A DNA stretch of 64,000 bases from Ancylobacter pratisalsi (GTDB taxonomy: Bacteria; Pseudomonadota; Alphaproteobacteria; Rhizobiales; Xanthobacteraceae), in the NCBI RefSeq assembly GCF_010669125.1, contig NZ_CP048630.1, forward strand, positions 2,864,001 through 2,928,000. The letters are read 5' to 3'. The position numbers and the translations under genes are program-made. Numbering within the stretch: position 1 is the first letter of the stretch; every line of letters starts with the position of its first letter. Positions 24,906 to 33,038 of the stretch are shown here, piece by piece. The notes beneath the pieces were generated by a model that saw nothing but the letters and a program-made list of their open reading frames with translations, did no database searches and was not told where the DNA came from.

Positions 24906-26078
24906 ATGCCCCGTACGAGCTTCGCGCGCATGTTGGTGAAGTTCTGCCAGCAGCGTGCACCGACCGTTCTGTCGCCCCGCGACGCCGACCTGTTCCAGAA
25001 CTGGCTGCTCGATCTCCTCGCTGCGCGCGTGCCACCACCCCTGACGGAACGCGATTATGACTGGCACGCGATTGCTCACGCCTGTGATGCGGATCACGCC
25101 GATCTGAAGCGTGCCGGGCCCGTTCTTGCGCCCGGCCTTGATGCGCTGCGCCGTGAATTGGCGCGCCGGGGCCACGTCACGGTGAAGCGTGCCACGGCGC
25201 GCCGCACACCACCTAGTTCGGAGCGGGGTACGTTGCATCGTGGCACGGACCAGCCGGAAGCTATGCCACGTCGACGCGGCCCTCGGGCAAAGCGGATCGT
25301 CGAGTTTCCAGAGAGCGACGGGCGTCCCTGGACGGACCCGCCCTCATTCGCCGATGCGCTCGATCTTCACATGCGCCGCCATGGCGACACCGCGAAGCAT
25401 CTGGCCCGTGTCCTTGAGGCGAGCGCGACCCAGGTCGATGCTACGGCACTCAATCTGTGGCGCCGCGGCGTGAAGGTCCCGCGCGCCTCGCGAAGTCTCG
25501 CGGCGCTGGAGCTCATCGAGCGGCGCTACCGCCTCCCGCCGGGCTACTTCCGCTCGAAGCTGCCGAACGGAGATCGCTGCACCTCGGCAGGGACCATTGC
25601 CGGCATCAGCCGCGCGGAACGGCGACGGTTGGCCTGGCATCTGCCACGTGATTTTGATCGCCGCCCGTTGAAGGAGCGGGCGGAGATCCTTGAGTGGGTT
25701 CAGCGCGTGGTGATCTCGGGGACGACCGACTATCGGCGCTTCCGGGCTGCCGCCATGAAGCAGCGCTATTCGATCCGCTTTCCCGGCCTGCTCGATCAGT
25801 CCTCCCGGCCGCGCGGGCTCTATCGGTTTGGCCGGGAAGAGGATGGATCGCTGCCGGATCCGGACCTGGCGAGTGCGGCGCTCGATGCGCCGCCTCGGCT
25901 GGCCGAGGAGATGGCCGATCTCGTCCGGTTCAAGACGGCGACGCTGACGGCCTTCGGCTATCAGCGCAACGGTGTCTGGGGCGAGGAGACGGCATCCCAG
26001 AAGGTCGAGCACCTCGGTCTGATGTTCGGTGCGTTGGCAGCTTCACCCGGCGGCGCGGTCCATGGCTTCAGGTTGTAG
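24906..26078 (+). pseudogene. Truncated recombinase/integrase-like gene
   Basis: The frame of 390 codons looks like the N-terminal two thirds of a larger site-specific recombinase-like protein found on rhizobial elements. It is basic and Arg-rich and contains an HTH-like part (AKHLARVLEASATQVDATAL). No catalytic R-H-R-Y set is visible. The last five codons (HGFRL) already lie in reversed IS3 sequence that begins near 26060, so the original gene was cut there. A fragment resembling a recombinase C-terminus lies at 27555-27680. The family call is tentative; truncation by the IS3 piece is seen directly. Confidence 0.5.
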
Positions 26079-26160
26079 TCCTCCTTCCATGAGGCGATGG
26101 CGGCACGGGCCTGACCCAGGCTCGAGAACTGCGTCTCATTCAGCCGAGGACGTAGCGGGT
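26062..26160 (-). pseudogene. IS3-family transposase (orfB) fragment
   Basis: The minus strand encodes LNETQFSSLGQARAAIASWK followed by EDYN, the well-known stretch that follows FNGRLRDECLNE in IS3-family OrfB. The preceding residues are degenerate. It is the natural continuation of the plus-strand fragment at 22732-22851, in the opposite orientation. Confidence 0.75.
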
Positions 26161-26389
26161 GCAATGATCCACATCTATCCGAGCCTGTTCTCGGGTGCGC
26201 GAAAGCGATATCGCCGTTTCCGTCCGATCCGCACTATGACGCGAAGGCTTTGGAGACGATGACGGCCCGGAGACGTCCGGGCCGCATTCTGGAAAGTCGC
26301 TGAGCCTGTTCGACCATGATTATGCAGCCTTACGAGCATTGACAAAGACCTCTAATCTGAGGTCGCTCAATGTGAGTCGGGGCCGTACA

Positions 26390-27382
26390 ATGAAGATTTT
26401 TATCAGCTGGAGTGGAGAGCGGAGCGAAGCGCTAGCAAAGGCCCTCCGCGAGTGGTTTCCGCTAGTTCTTCACTTCGTAGAGCCTTGGCTTTCGCAGTCC
26501 GATATTCAGGCGGGAGAGCGTTGGAGCGTCGAAATTGCGAAAGAACTCGAAGTCTGCAATTTCGGAGTGATCTGTATAACAAGAGAGAATTTAAGTTCAC
26601 CTTGGATTCTGTTCGAAGCCGGTGCTCTTGCGAAATCGATGCAAGACGGCAGAGTCATTCCTCTTTTACTTGATCTCGACTTCAAGGAAGTTTCAGGACC
26701 TCTGGCTCAATTTCAAGCAAAGAAATCAGACAGCGCTGGAGTCAAGGAGCTGGTTGTCAGCCTCAACAAAGCGGCACAAAATCCTGTGCCTGATGCCCAA
26801 CTGGAAAAGCTTTTCTCAGCGCTTTGGACAGATCTCGAAAAGCATATTTCGTCAATTCCGAAGGGGACGGCAGCAGCAAAGCATAACCGTCCGCAAGGTG
26901 AGATTCTCGAAGAACTGGTCTCGAGTGTTCGAACCGTAGAGATGCGCGTTCGTGATGCGATGGATGATGATCCATTAATCAGGAAGCGGCGACGGATGCG
27001 ATTTCATCCTGATATGATGCAAATGATGATGCACCGCGTTGCAGAAGGGCCTCGTGATCCCGTTCAAATTCTGTTTGTTGCAGGCCTGCTTCGAGACGAC
27101 GCGCCTTGGCTGTACGAACTGGCACTTGAAGCTTACCGCTCGGTACGTGCAGGCCGAAAGCAAGAGGGTCAGAAAGCTCTTCGACGATTTCGTGATGCGT
27201 TAGAATTGTTGCAGCGCGGCCCGTTCTTTGATGAACTTGGGTTTGATAAGATGGCTCTCAAAATGATCCGCTCTGACTTCTTTGAAATGTTCGAGTTCAT
27301 GGATTTCGACGAGATCGAAGAGGGTGCCGAAAACTCGGGAGGTCGCGGCAAGCGTCTGCCTCCCGAGAACAAAATTCCCTGA
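26390..27382 (+). CDS. TIR-domain protein
   Basis: A 330-residue protein with an N-terminal TIR domain of about 140 residues: KIFISWSGERSEALAKALRE at the start and SSPWILFEAGALAK around 69-82, where Glu76 is the likely catalytic NADase residue. The rest (about 180-330) is helical and acidic, without a recognised family. Start chosen at ATG 26390, directly before the TIR strand. The gene is more AT-rich than its surroundings, which points to transfer. Standalone bacterial TIR proteins often deplete NAD in phage defence; that role is inferred here. It sits between recombinase fragments. Confidence 0.85.
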   Translation: MKIFISWSGERSEALAKALREWFPLVLHFVEPWLSQSDIQAGERWSVEIAKELEVCNFGVICITRENLSSPWILFEAGALAKSMQDGRVIPLLLDLDFKEVSGPLAQFQAKKSDSAGVKELVVSLNKAAQNPVPDAQLEKLFSALWTDLEKHISSIPKGTAAAKHNRPQGEILEELVSSVRTVEMRVRDAMDDDPLIRKRRRMRFHPDMMQMMMHRVAEGPRDPVQILFVAGLLRDDAPWLYELALEAYRSVRAGRKQEGQKALRRFRDALELLQRGPFFDELGFDKMALKMIRSDFFEMFEFMDFDEIEEGAENSGGRGKRLPPENKIP

Positions 27383-27553
27383 TCAAGCGCCGGCGCGTCG
27401 CGCCTCGATGGCCATGATTGCCCGATCGCTATGGCGCGCCATGGCCTTCGGGCTCGTTGAAACTCGATTGATGTCGATGGCCTTGAGACCTTCGACATCG
27501 CCCGCCTCGGCAACCGCCGCCAGCTTGGCGAGCTTCGCACGAAGCCGCGCATG
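27383..27553 (-). pseudogene. C-terminal fragment of a conserved hypothetical protein
   Basis: The minus strand encodes HARLRAKLAKLAAVAEAGDV followed by EGLKAIDINRVSTSPKAMAR and a stop at 27383. It looks like the conserved end of an unnamed rhizobial protein. The N-terminus is missing: at about 27553 the sequence switches to a plus-strand recombinase-like fragment. Its stop overlaps the end of the TIR gene. Confidence 0.4.
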
Positions 27554-27554
27554 T

Positions 27555-27680
27555 GTCGGGCGAGCTACGCAATTTAGGACCGCCGTGGAGATGGTCGCCA
27601 AGCACTACGGGCGCTTTCTACCGCAGGACAAGGCCGTCCTCGCGGCGCAGATCCTCAACAAGGTGTGGGAGGCGGCGTGA
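27555..27680 (+). pseudogene. Possible tyrosine-recombinase C-terminal remnant
   Basis: This frame reads FRTAVEMVAKHYGRFLPQDK and ends ILNKVWEAA. It resembles the last helix of tyrosine recombinases, in which a MV..HY motif carries the nucleophilic Tyr. There is no start codon or upstream similarity. It may be the far end of the gene truncated at 26060. Similarity is short, so the assignment is weak. Confidence 0.35.
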
Positions 27681-27998
27681 GGGTAGCGGGTGCACGTGCG
27701 CCCCTCTTCGCGGTCCGCTTTGCGCGATGGCGCACTGCCGCATGGGCCATCCGCTTCCGCAGCAGGGCAGAGGCGGGCAGCGCCCAGAGCGGCAGGATGA
27801 TAAGCTGCTCATTCGGGATAGGAATGGCGCATCGGCGTCCTTGCTTTCGCTGAGGCGATGTAACCTCTCAGTCAAGGCATCCTTTTTGTACGTGATGACG
27901 TCCTATTCGCCGTATGACCGTCGTCAGGGACTTTCCCATGCGCTCGGATAGGTCTTCGGTCGTTCCTGGGCCTTTCCGGCCAAGGATTCTCGGACGCA

Positions 27999-28208
27999 AT
28001 GGCGGACAAGCGGCACAGGAACAGCATCAAGGCACTCGGACCGTCAGCCGGACCGGAGACGGCGCTGACCGGCGCCAAACGAGCCGAACAGGCGATTCTG
28101 ACTCTCGCCCGGATCATCGGTCGCCAGATCGCCCGCGAGCAGTTTGATCGCCACATCGCGTTGGAGCGGCGGGTGCGGAGGAAACGTTCGACGGGTGAGG
28201 AGGTGTAA
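27999..28208 (+). CDS. Small conserved island protein (69 aa)
   Basis: A 69-residue basic helical protein (MADKRHRNSIKALGPSAGPE then AILTLARIIGRQIAREQFDR). Similar short proteins occur in alphaproteobacteria next to serine recombinases, but the function is unknown. It ends 22 bases before the palindromic operator of the toxin-antitoxin pair. Confidence 0.5.
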   Translation: MADKRHRNSIKALGPSAGPETALTGAKRAEQAILTLARIIGRQIAREQFDRHIALERRVRRKRSTGEEV

Positions 28209-28216
28209 TTCCAGCT

Positions 28217-28245
28217 TTGCTCATAGACAAATTATACGTATAATT
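28217..28245 (+). promoter_or_regulatory. Toxin-antitoxin promoter with palindromic operator
   Basis: A perfect 16-bp palindrome, AATTATACGTATAATT, lies at 28230-28245 and contains a consensus -10 box TATAAT (28239-28244). TTGCTC at 28217-28222, 16 bases upstream, can serve as -35. The palindrome would be bound by the Phd/YefM-type antitoxin encoded 20-30 bases downstream, giving the usual autoregulation of such operons. Confidence 0.75.
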
Positions 28246-28274
28246 CTGGCATTCGATCTGAAAGGATGCCCGCC

Positions 28275-28529
28275 ATGGCGAGAGTTGGCTCCCTCGAGTT
28301 CCAGCGCAAGTTCGGCGAGTTCCAGCATCAGGCACAGCGTGAGCCCGTGGAGATCACGCGGCACGGACGCCGCGAGTTCGTGCTGATGTCGGCTGACCAT
28401 TATGACTGGCTACGGGCCGCCGCGCAGCGGACCCACCGCACGGCCGACGCCATCGATGTGGTGATCAACGCGGTGGAGCGCGCGGAGATGGACGCCGAGC
28501 ACGCGCACCTGAACGACCTGTTGAAGTAG
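28275..28529 (+). CDS. Phd/YefM-type antitoxin
   Basis: An 84-residue antitoxin (87 if the ATG at 28266 is used; a GAAAGG tract fits the second ATG better). The N-terminus is the Phd/YefM DNA-binding and dimer part: SLEFQRKFGEFQHQAQREPV then EITRHGRREFVLMSADHYDW. The C-terminal helix would bind the toxin. It is followed after 10 bases by the PemK-like toxin gene and preceded by a palindromic operator. Confidence 0.85.
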   Translation: MARVGSLEFQRKFGEFQHQAQREPVEITRHGRREFVLMSADHYDWLRAAAQRTHRTADAIDVVINAVERAEMDAEHAHLNDLLK

Positions 28530-28539
28530 GGCGTTCGCC

Positions 28540-28965
28540 GTGGCGTTTCCCGAGCCAAAGCCCGGCCTCATCCTCCGCTATGACTACCTCTGGACCCACG
28601 AGGCAGCTGCCGGCCGCGATCAAGGCAAGGATCGCCCGACCTGCCTCGTCGCCGCTACCGATTCCCTTGCGCGCCCTCGCTATGTAGTGTTGCTGCCGAT
28701 CACCCATACGCCGCCGTCCGGCGATACGGTGGGGATCGAGATTCCGGCGAAGGTGAAAGAGGCTATCGGCCTCGACAGCGAGCCGAGTTGGGTGATCGTA
28801 TCGGAGCACAATATCGACGAATGGCCGAATGGCGGGCTGTCGCCGGTTCCTGGCAAGCCGGGTGAGTTCAGCTACGGATTCATCCCGCCAGGGTTGTTCG
28901 CGAGAATCAGGGCCAGCTTCCTCGAACTGGCACGAGCGAAGAAGAGTGGTGCCGTCCGCCGCTGA
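28540..28965 (+). CDS. PemK/MazF-like toxin
   Basis: A 141-residue protein with the fold markers of the PemK/MazF family: an opening GLILRYDYLWTHEAAAGRDQ, the RPTCLVAATDSL strand, VVLLPITHTP and the conserved end EFSYGFIPPGLFARI. Family members are mRNA interferases, although this longer, alphaproteobacterial form is less studied. GTG start 10 bases after the antitoxin stop. Pairing with a Phd/YefM rather than a MazE antitoxin is a common mix. Confidence 0.75.
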   Translation: MAFPEPKPGLILRYDYLWTHEAAAGRDQGKDRPTCLVAATDSLARPRYVVLLPITHTPPSGDTVGIEIPAKVKEAIGLDSEPSWVIVSEHNIDEWPNGGLSPVPGKPGEFSYGFIPPGLFARIRASFLELARAKKSGAVRR

Positions 28966-28990
28966 CCATGGAGACACGAAAGGAAGGTCT

Positions 28991-30721
28991 ATGACCCGCG
29001 TCGCGCTCTATGCCCGCTATTCCTCAGATCATCAGCGGGAAGCCTCAATCGAAGACCAGCTTCGCCTCTGCCGGGAGCAGGCGAGACGCGACACGTGGAA
29101 CGTGGTCGCCGCTTACAAGGACGCAGGGATTTCCGGTTCCAGCATGATCCTGCGCCCCGGCATCCAGATGCTGTTGCAGGACGCGCAGACGGGGCAGTTT
29201 GATGTGGTGATGGCCGAGGCGCTGGATCGCATCAGCCGCGACCAGGCGGACATTGCGACGCTCTTCAAGCACCTCAAATTCGCCGGTGTGCCGATCGTCA
29301 CATTGGCCGAAGGCGAGATCAGCGAATTGCACGTCGGCCTGAAGGGCACGATGAACGCGCTTTTCCTCAAGGACCTTGCCGCCAAGACGCATCGCGGCCT
29401 CCGTGGTCGTATCGAGGACGGCAAGTCGGGCGGTGGGCTCTGCTACGGCTACAAGGTGGTGAAGAAGCTCGACACATACGGCAATCCCGTTCGGGGAGGC
29501 CGTGAGATCGACGAGGTCGAAGCCAACATTGTTCGACGTGTGTTTCGCGAATTCGCGGAGGGCGTCGGTCCGCGCACAATTGCGCGGCGACTGAACGAGG
29601 AGGGCATTCCAGGCCCGAGCGGCAAACTGTGGAGCGACACAACGATCCGCGGTCACGTCAAGCGCGGAACCGGCCTGGTGAACAATGAGCTCTATATCGG
29701 CCGCTTGCTCTGGAACCGGCTTCGATATGTCAAAGACCCGTCAACCGGGAAGCGGGTCTCGCGGATGAATCCGCAGTCGGAATGGATCGCCAAGGACGTC
29801 CCTGAACTGCGAATCGTCGACGACGAGCTGTGGCAAGCCGTGCGCGAGCGGCAAGGCGAGATCACCGAGAAGTATGTGAATGTCACCGAGGCGATCCGTG
29901 ATCACCATACCAAGAATCGATTGAACGGCGGCCGCAGGCCGAAATCGCTGCTCTCGGGGCTGATATTCTGCGGCTGCTGTGGTGGCCCGTACTCCATGCG
30001 CGGATCCGACCGCTTCGCTTGCTCAAACCACATCAGCAAGGGTAGCTGCTCCAACAGCCGGACGATCCCGCGCGAGGACTTGGAGCGCCGCGTGCTGGCC
30101 GGTCTCAAGGGCCGGATGATGGCACCTGAGGTCGCGGCAGAGGCGATGCGCGCTTATGCCGATGAGACGAACCGGCTCAATCGGGAACGCCGCTCAAATG
30201 GCGACGCCTGGAAAGCCGAGCTGGTCAAGGTGGAGAAGCAGATCAGGGGCATCATCGAGGCCATCAAGGCTGGGATGTTCCATGAGAGCATGAAGGCCGA
30301 AATGGACACATTGGAGGCCCGAAAGAAGGAGCTTTCGGAGTTACTGGTCGATGTCCCCAACGACGTGCCGGACATGCTGGCGAGGGCCGCGGCCATCTAT
30401 GCGAGCAAGGTCGCGACTCTGACCCACGCGCTGAACAGGCCAGAGGATAGGCCTCAGGCAGCGGAAGCCTTGCGGATGCTGATCGAGCGGATCGTGCTCA
30501 CGCCCGGCAATGAACGAGGCGAGATGTTCGCGGCATTGCACGGCGAACTGCGCACCATCCTCGAATGGACCGAGCGCCAGGCCATCGGAAAGACCGGTAA
30601 AACAACAAAACCCGCAGCCGAGGCTGCGGGTTTGTCGGTATCAGTGGTTGCGGGGGGGCGCAACCGCGTGATCGACGCCGACGAAGACCCCGAACGCCAG
30701 GCTATGTCCGCGTCCGCCTAG
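28991..30721 (+). CDS. Large serine recombinase
   Basis: A 576-residue site-specific recombinase. Residues 1-150 form the resolvase catalytic domain with nucleophile Ser11 in RYSSDHQ and the EALDRISRDQADIATL arm. The recombinase domain follows (GKSGGGLCYGYKVVKKLD), then a zinc ribbon (CGCCGGPY...CSNH...C at about 326-353) and a coiled coil. The ATG at 28991 has AGGAAGG just upstream. It ends in an unusual tail that crosses a terminator-like hairpin (30608-30633), as if the reading frame runs over the element end. It is probably the integrase of the island on its left. Confidence 0.93.
   Translation: MTRVALYARYSSDHQREASIEDQLRLCREQARRDTWNVVAAYKDAGISGSSMILRPGIQMLLQDAQTGQFDVVMAEALDRISRDQADIATLFKHLKFAGVPIVTLAEGEISELHVGLKGTMNALFLKDLAAKTHRGLRGRIEDGKSGGGLCYGYKVVKKLDTYGNPVRGGREIDEVEANIVRRVFREFAEGVGPRTIARRLNEEGIPGPSGKLWSDTTIRGHVKRGTGLVNNELYIGRLLWNRLRYVKDPSTGKRVSRMNPQSEWIAKDVPELRIVDDELWQAVRERQGEITEKYVNVTEAIRDHHTKNRLNGGRRPKSLLSGLIFCGCCGGPYSMRGSDRFACSNHISKGSCSNSRTIPREDLERRVLAGLKGRMMAPEVAAEAMRAYADETNRLNRERRSNGDAWKAELVKVEKQIRGIIEAIKAGMFHESMKAEMDTLEARKKELSELLVDVPNDVPDMLARAAAIYASKVATLTHALNRPEDRPQAAEALRMLIERIVLTPGNERGEMFAALHGELRTILEWTERQAIGKTGKTTKPAAEAAGLSVSVVAGGRNRVIDADEDPERQAMSASA
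30608..30633. terminator. Bidirectional terminator-like hairpin inside recombinase tail
   Basis: Perfect 12-bp arms AAACCCGCAGCC and GGCTGCGGGTTT separated by GA, with A-rich and T-rich flanks. It is a good intrinsic terminator shape in both directions, although it lies within the last 40 codons of the recombinase frame. A second inverted repeat, GGTTGCG and CGCAACC around six G, follows at 30646-30665. Confidence 0.65.
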
Positions 30722-30773
30722 CGCCCTTTGCGAGCGCCCGGCGGACCCTGCGGGTGCGGCACGCCCGTATCGG

Positions 30774-31385
30774 TCAGATAACGATCAGGTGGTCCGGCAG
30801 CTCATTGGTGTCACCCTGCTGAAGCGGTGCGTGACGAGCGAGGATACGGCCCGCTTCGCTCACGCCGTCCGCCAGTCCCTCTCCAAGACGTTCCCGGCGC
30901 GCGCCGGCCAGAACCGCCGCGCACACGCCCTCCCAGGCCTTATGGCCCACCTTGGCATGGATGGCCGCATCGGCGACCACCTCGACCAGATGCTCGCCGG
31001 GCGCGACCATGATCAGCACGCCGGTATGCCCACGGGTCTGATGCATGCCGAGCGCGAGGAAATGATCGACCGCCGCCGCCCGGCCGGCTTCCTCGCGGGC
31101 GAAGCGGGGCACGGCGAACGCGGCAAGGGGTGTGAAGGTCAGCAGTGCGCCGCCGAGAACGAACGCGCCGGCCTGGACCGCCAGCAACTCCGGCGTGCCA
31201 AGCGTGGTCACGAAGGCCAGCGGCCACGGCAGCACCAGCGCCAGCAGCGCCGCCCACATCAGCCCGAAGAACGGATGGCTGATCAGGGGGCGGGTGAGCA
31301 CCACGACACGAATTTCACCGGCGGTGCCGGCTTCCGCCTGCCGGATGGCGGCGGCAACATTGGCATGGTCCGTCTCGGTCAGCAT
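30774..31385 (-). CDS. TPM-domain membrane protein
   Basis: A 203-residue protein of the TPM (YgcG/TLP18.3) family. It begins directly with the domain (LTETDHANVAAAIRQAEAGT, GEIRVVVL), and two hydrophobic segments lie within the insert (LMWAALLALVLPWPLAFVTT and VQAGAFVLGGALLTFTPLAA). The conserved HQTRGHTGVLIMVA and VVADAAIHAKVG follow. Start taken at ATG 31385, as the upstream part of the frame overlaps the Gly-rich tail of the next gene. Third gene of a lemA-TPM-TPM cluster, a common arrangement. Confidence 0.88.
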   Translation of the reverse strand: MLTETDHANVAAAIRQAEAGTAGEIRVVVLTRPLISHPFFGLMWAALLALVLPWPLAFVTTLGTPELLAVQAGAFVLGGALLTFTPLAAFAVPRFAREEAGRAAAVDHFLALGMHQTRGHTGVLIMVAPGEHLVEVVADAAIHAKVGHKAWEGVCAAVLAGARRERLGEGLADGVSEAGRILARHAPLQQGDTNELPDHLIVI

Positions 31386-31395
31386 GTCGGCCCCT

Positions 31396-32208
31396 TCACC
31401 AACTTCCCGAAGCCCCGCCACCGCCGGAAGAGCCCCCGCCTCCCGAGAACCCGCCGCCTCCGCCGCCTGAGAAGCCACCCCTGCCACTGTGGCGCGACCA
31501 GTCCCATCCCGCCGCGCCGCCGGCCAGCGTGCCCGCGCTCCCGCCCCGCCGCCCGCGCGTGCGCAGGTGGCCGGATCGGGCCTGCCGGTAGAAGACGAAG
31601 GACCAGAACACGAGCATCAGCACGAAGAAGATGATGGGTGCCCAGTCGTCGGCGCTCATGCCCGGCTCGGCGGCCGTGCGGGCACGTGCTTTCGCCTCTT
31701 CGGGATCGAGGTTCAGCACCTCCATCACCGCGTCGGCGCCCTTCTCGATGCCGCCGGCGAAATCGCCCTTTCGGAAGGCCGGGATGATGGCGGTCTGGAT
31801 GATGGTGCTCGCCACCGCGTCGGGCAGAACCCCTTCGAGCCCGTAGCCGACCTCGATGCGGACCCGCCTTTCGTTGGGCGCCACCAGCAGCAGCACGCCA
31901 TTGTCCTTGTCAGCCTGTCCGAGCTTCCAGAACCGGAACAGCCGGTTGGCATAGTCCTCCACCGAGGTGCCTTCCAGAGAGGGCACGGTGGCGACCACGA
32001 ACTGATCCGTTGTCCCAGCTTCCTGAGCGGCGAGCTTCGCCTCCAGCGCGGCACGGGCGGCGGGAGAAAGCACCCGGGCCGCATCGACCACACGCCCGGA
32101 AAGGGCTGGAAAGGAGAAATCCGCCCGCGCCGGATTGAGGCCTGCGACAATGACGAGCCAGGCGAGCGCCAGAAGCGCGGCCGTGCGGGAGGCGGAACGC
32201 GGGGTCAC
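31396..32208 (-). CDS. TPM-domain protein with Gly-rich tail (YgcG-like)
   Basis: A 270-residue exported membrane protein. A signal peptide (AALLALAWLVIVAGLNPARA) precedes the TPM domain (GRVVDAARVLSPAARAALEA to GVLPDAVASTIIQTAIIPAF), then a transmembrane helix (IIFFVLMLVFWSFVFY) and a C-terminus of Gly/Ser repeats (GGGGGGFSGGGGSSGGGG), as in YgcG proteins. GTG 32208 is chosen because it follows the LemA stop by 11 bases. Function in the envelope is unknown; co-occurrence with LemA is a known pattern. Confidence 0.9.
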   Translation of the reverse strand: MTPRSASRTAALLALAWLVIVAGLNPARADFSFPALSGRVVDAARVLSPAARAALEAKLAAQEAGTTDQFVVATVPSLEGTSVEDYANRLFRFWKLGQADKDNGVLLLVAPNERRVRIEVGYGLEGVLPDAVASTIIQTAIIPAFRKGDFAGGIEKGADAVMEVLNLDPEEAKARARTAAEPGMSADDWAPIIFFVLMLVFWSFVFYRQARSGHLRTRGRRGGSAGTLAGGAAGWDWSRHSGRGGFSGGGGGGFSGGGGSSGGGGASGSW

Positions 32209-32219
32209 GGCCCGCCCGC

Positions 32220-32840
32220 TCAGTTGAACTTGACCTGTGGAGCCTTCATCTGCTCCTCGGCAATGGTAAAGGTCTCCATCGGCTTGCTGTTGCGATAGAG
32301 CGTGTTGGCCCACAGGACGCCGGGGAAGGTGCGCAGCTCGGTGTTATAAACCCGCACCGCCTCGATGTAATCGCGTCGCGCCACGGCGATGCGGTTCTCC
32401 GTGCCTTCGATCTGGGCCTGAAGGGCGAGGAAGTTCTGGTTCGCCTTCAGGTCCGGGTAGGCTTCAGACACCGCGATCAGCCGGCCGAGCGCCCCGGAAA
32501 GCTGCGACTGTGCCTGCTGGAACTGCTTGAACTGCTCGGGATCGGTGATGGTGGAGGCGTCGACCTTGATCGATGTCGCCTTGGCGCGGGCCTCCGTCAC
32601 CTGGGTGAGCACGTCGCTCTCGTGCTGGGCGTAGCCCTTCACGGTCTCGACAAGGTTGGGGATCAACTCGGCCCGGCGCTGATACTGGTTCAGCACGTCG
32701 CTCCACGCCGCCTTGGCCTTCTCCTCATTGGTGGGGATGTTGTTCACCCCGCAGCCGGCGAGGCCCATGGCGAGGGTAACCAGAAGCAGCGGCGCGAGGA
32801 GACGGCGCCAGAAATTCGAATGGCTCGGAAGGTTCGGCAT
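32220..32840 (-). CDS. lemA: LemA family lipoprotein
   Basis: A 206-residue LemA protein. The N-terminus is a lipoprotein signal peptide with lipobox LAGC (LVTLAMGLAGC), followed by the family core: WSDVLNQYQRRAELIPNLVE, TVKGYAQHE, AYPDLKANQNFLALQAQIEG and TENRIAVARRDY. LemA is mostly helical and periplasmic; here it is probably anchored in the membrane by the lipid. First gene of the minus-strand lemA-TPM-TPM operon. Confidence 0.93.
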   Translation of the reverse strand: MPNLPSHSNFWRRLLAPLLLVTLAMGLAGCGVNNIPTNEEKAKAAWSDVLNQYQRRAELIPNLVETVKGYAQHESDVLTQVTEARAKATSIKVDASTITDPEQFKQFQQAQSQLSGALGRLIAVSEAYPDLKANQNFLALQAQIEGTENRIAVARRDYIEAVRVYNTELRTFPGVLWANTLYRNSKPMETFTIAEEQMKAPQVKFN

Positions 32841-33038
32841 GAGGGGCCCTTTCAGCGCGGTCGCACGGGCGACGCACGCCTATATAGAGCGGTGCGATGG
32901 CAAGTTCATCAAGCACCATGCATCCAAACGCGCCATCCCGGTCATTCGCGCTGTCGAAACGAGGCCATCTCGGATACAGCAGGGTCGACACGCATGATGC
33001 TGGCCCGCAACCTCTTGATCGATGTCGACGGAGTGGAA

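Noticed and set aside
30640..30670. Possible tRNA 3' end as attachment site (GGTTGCGGGG)
   Set aside because: No cloverleaf can be formed and no tRNA anticodon arm is visible; only an inverted repeat is supported.
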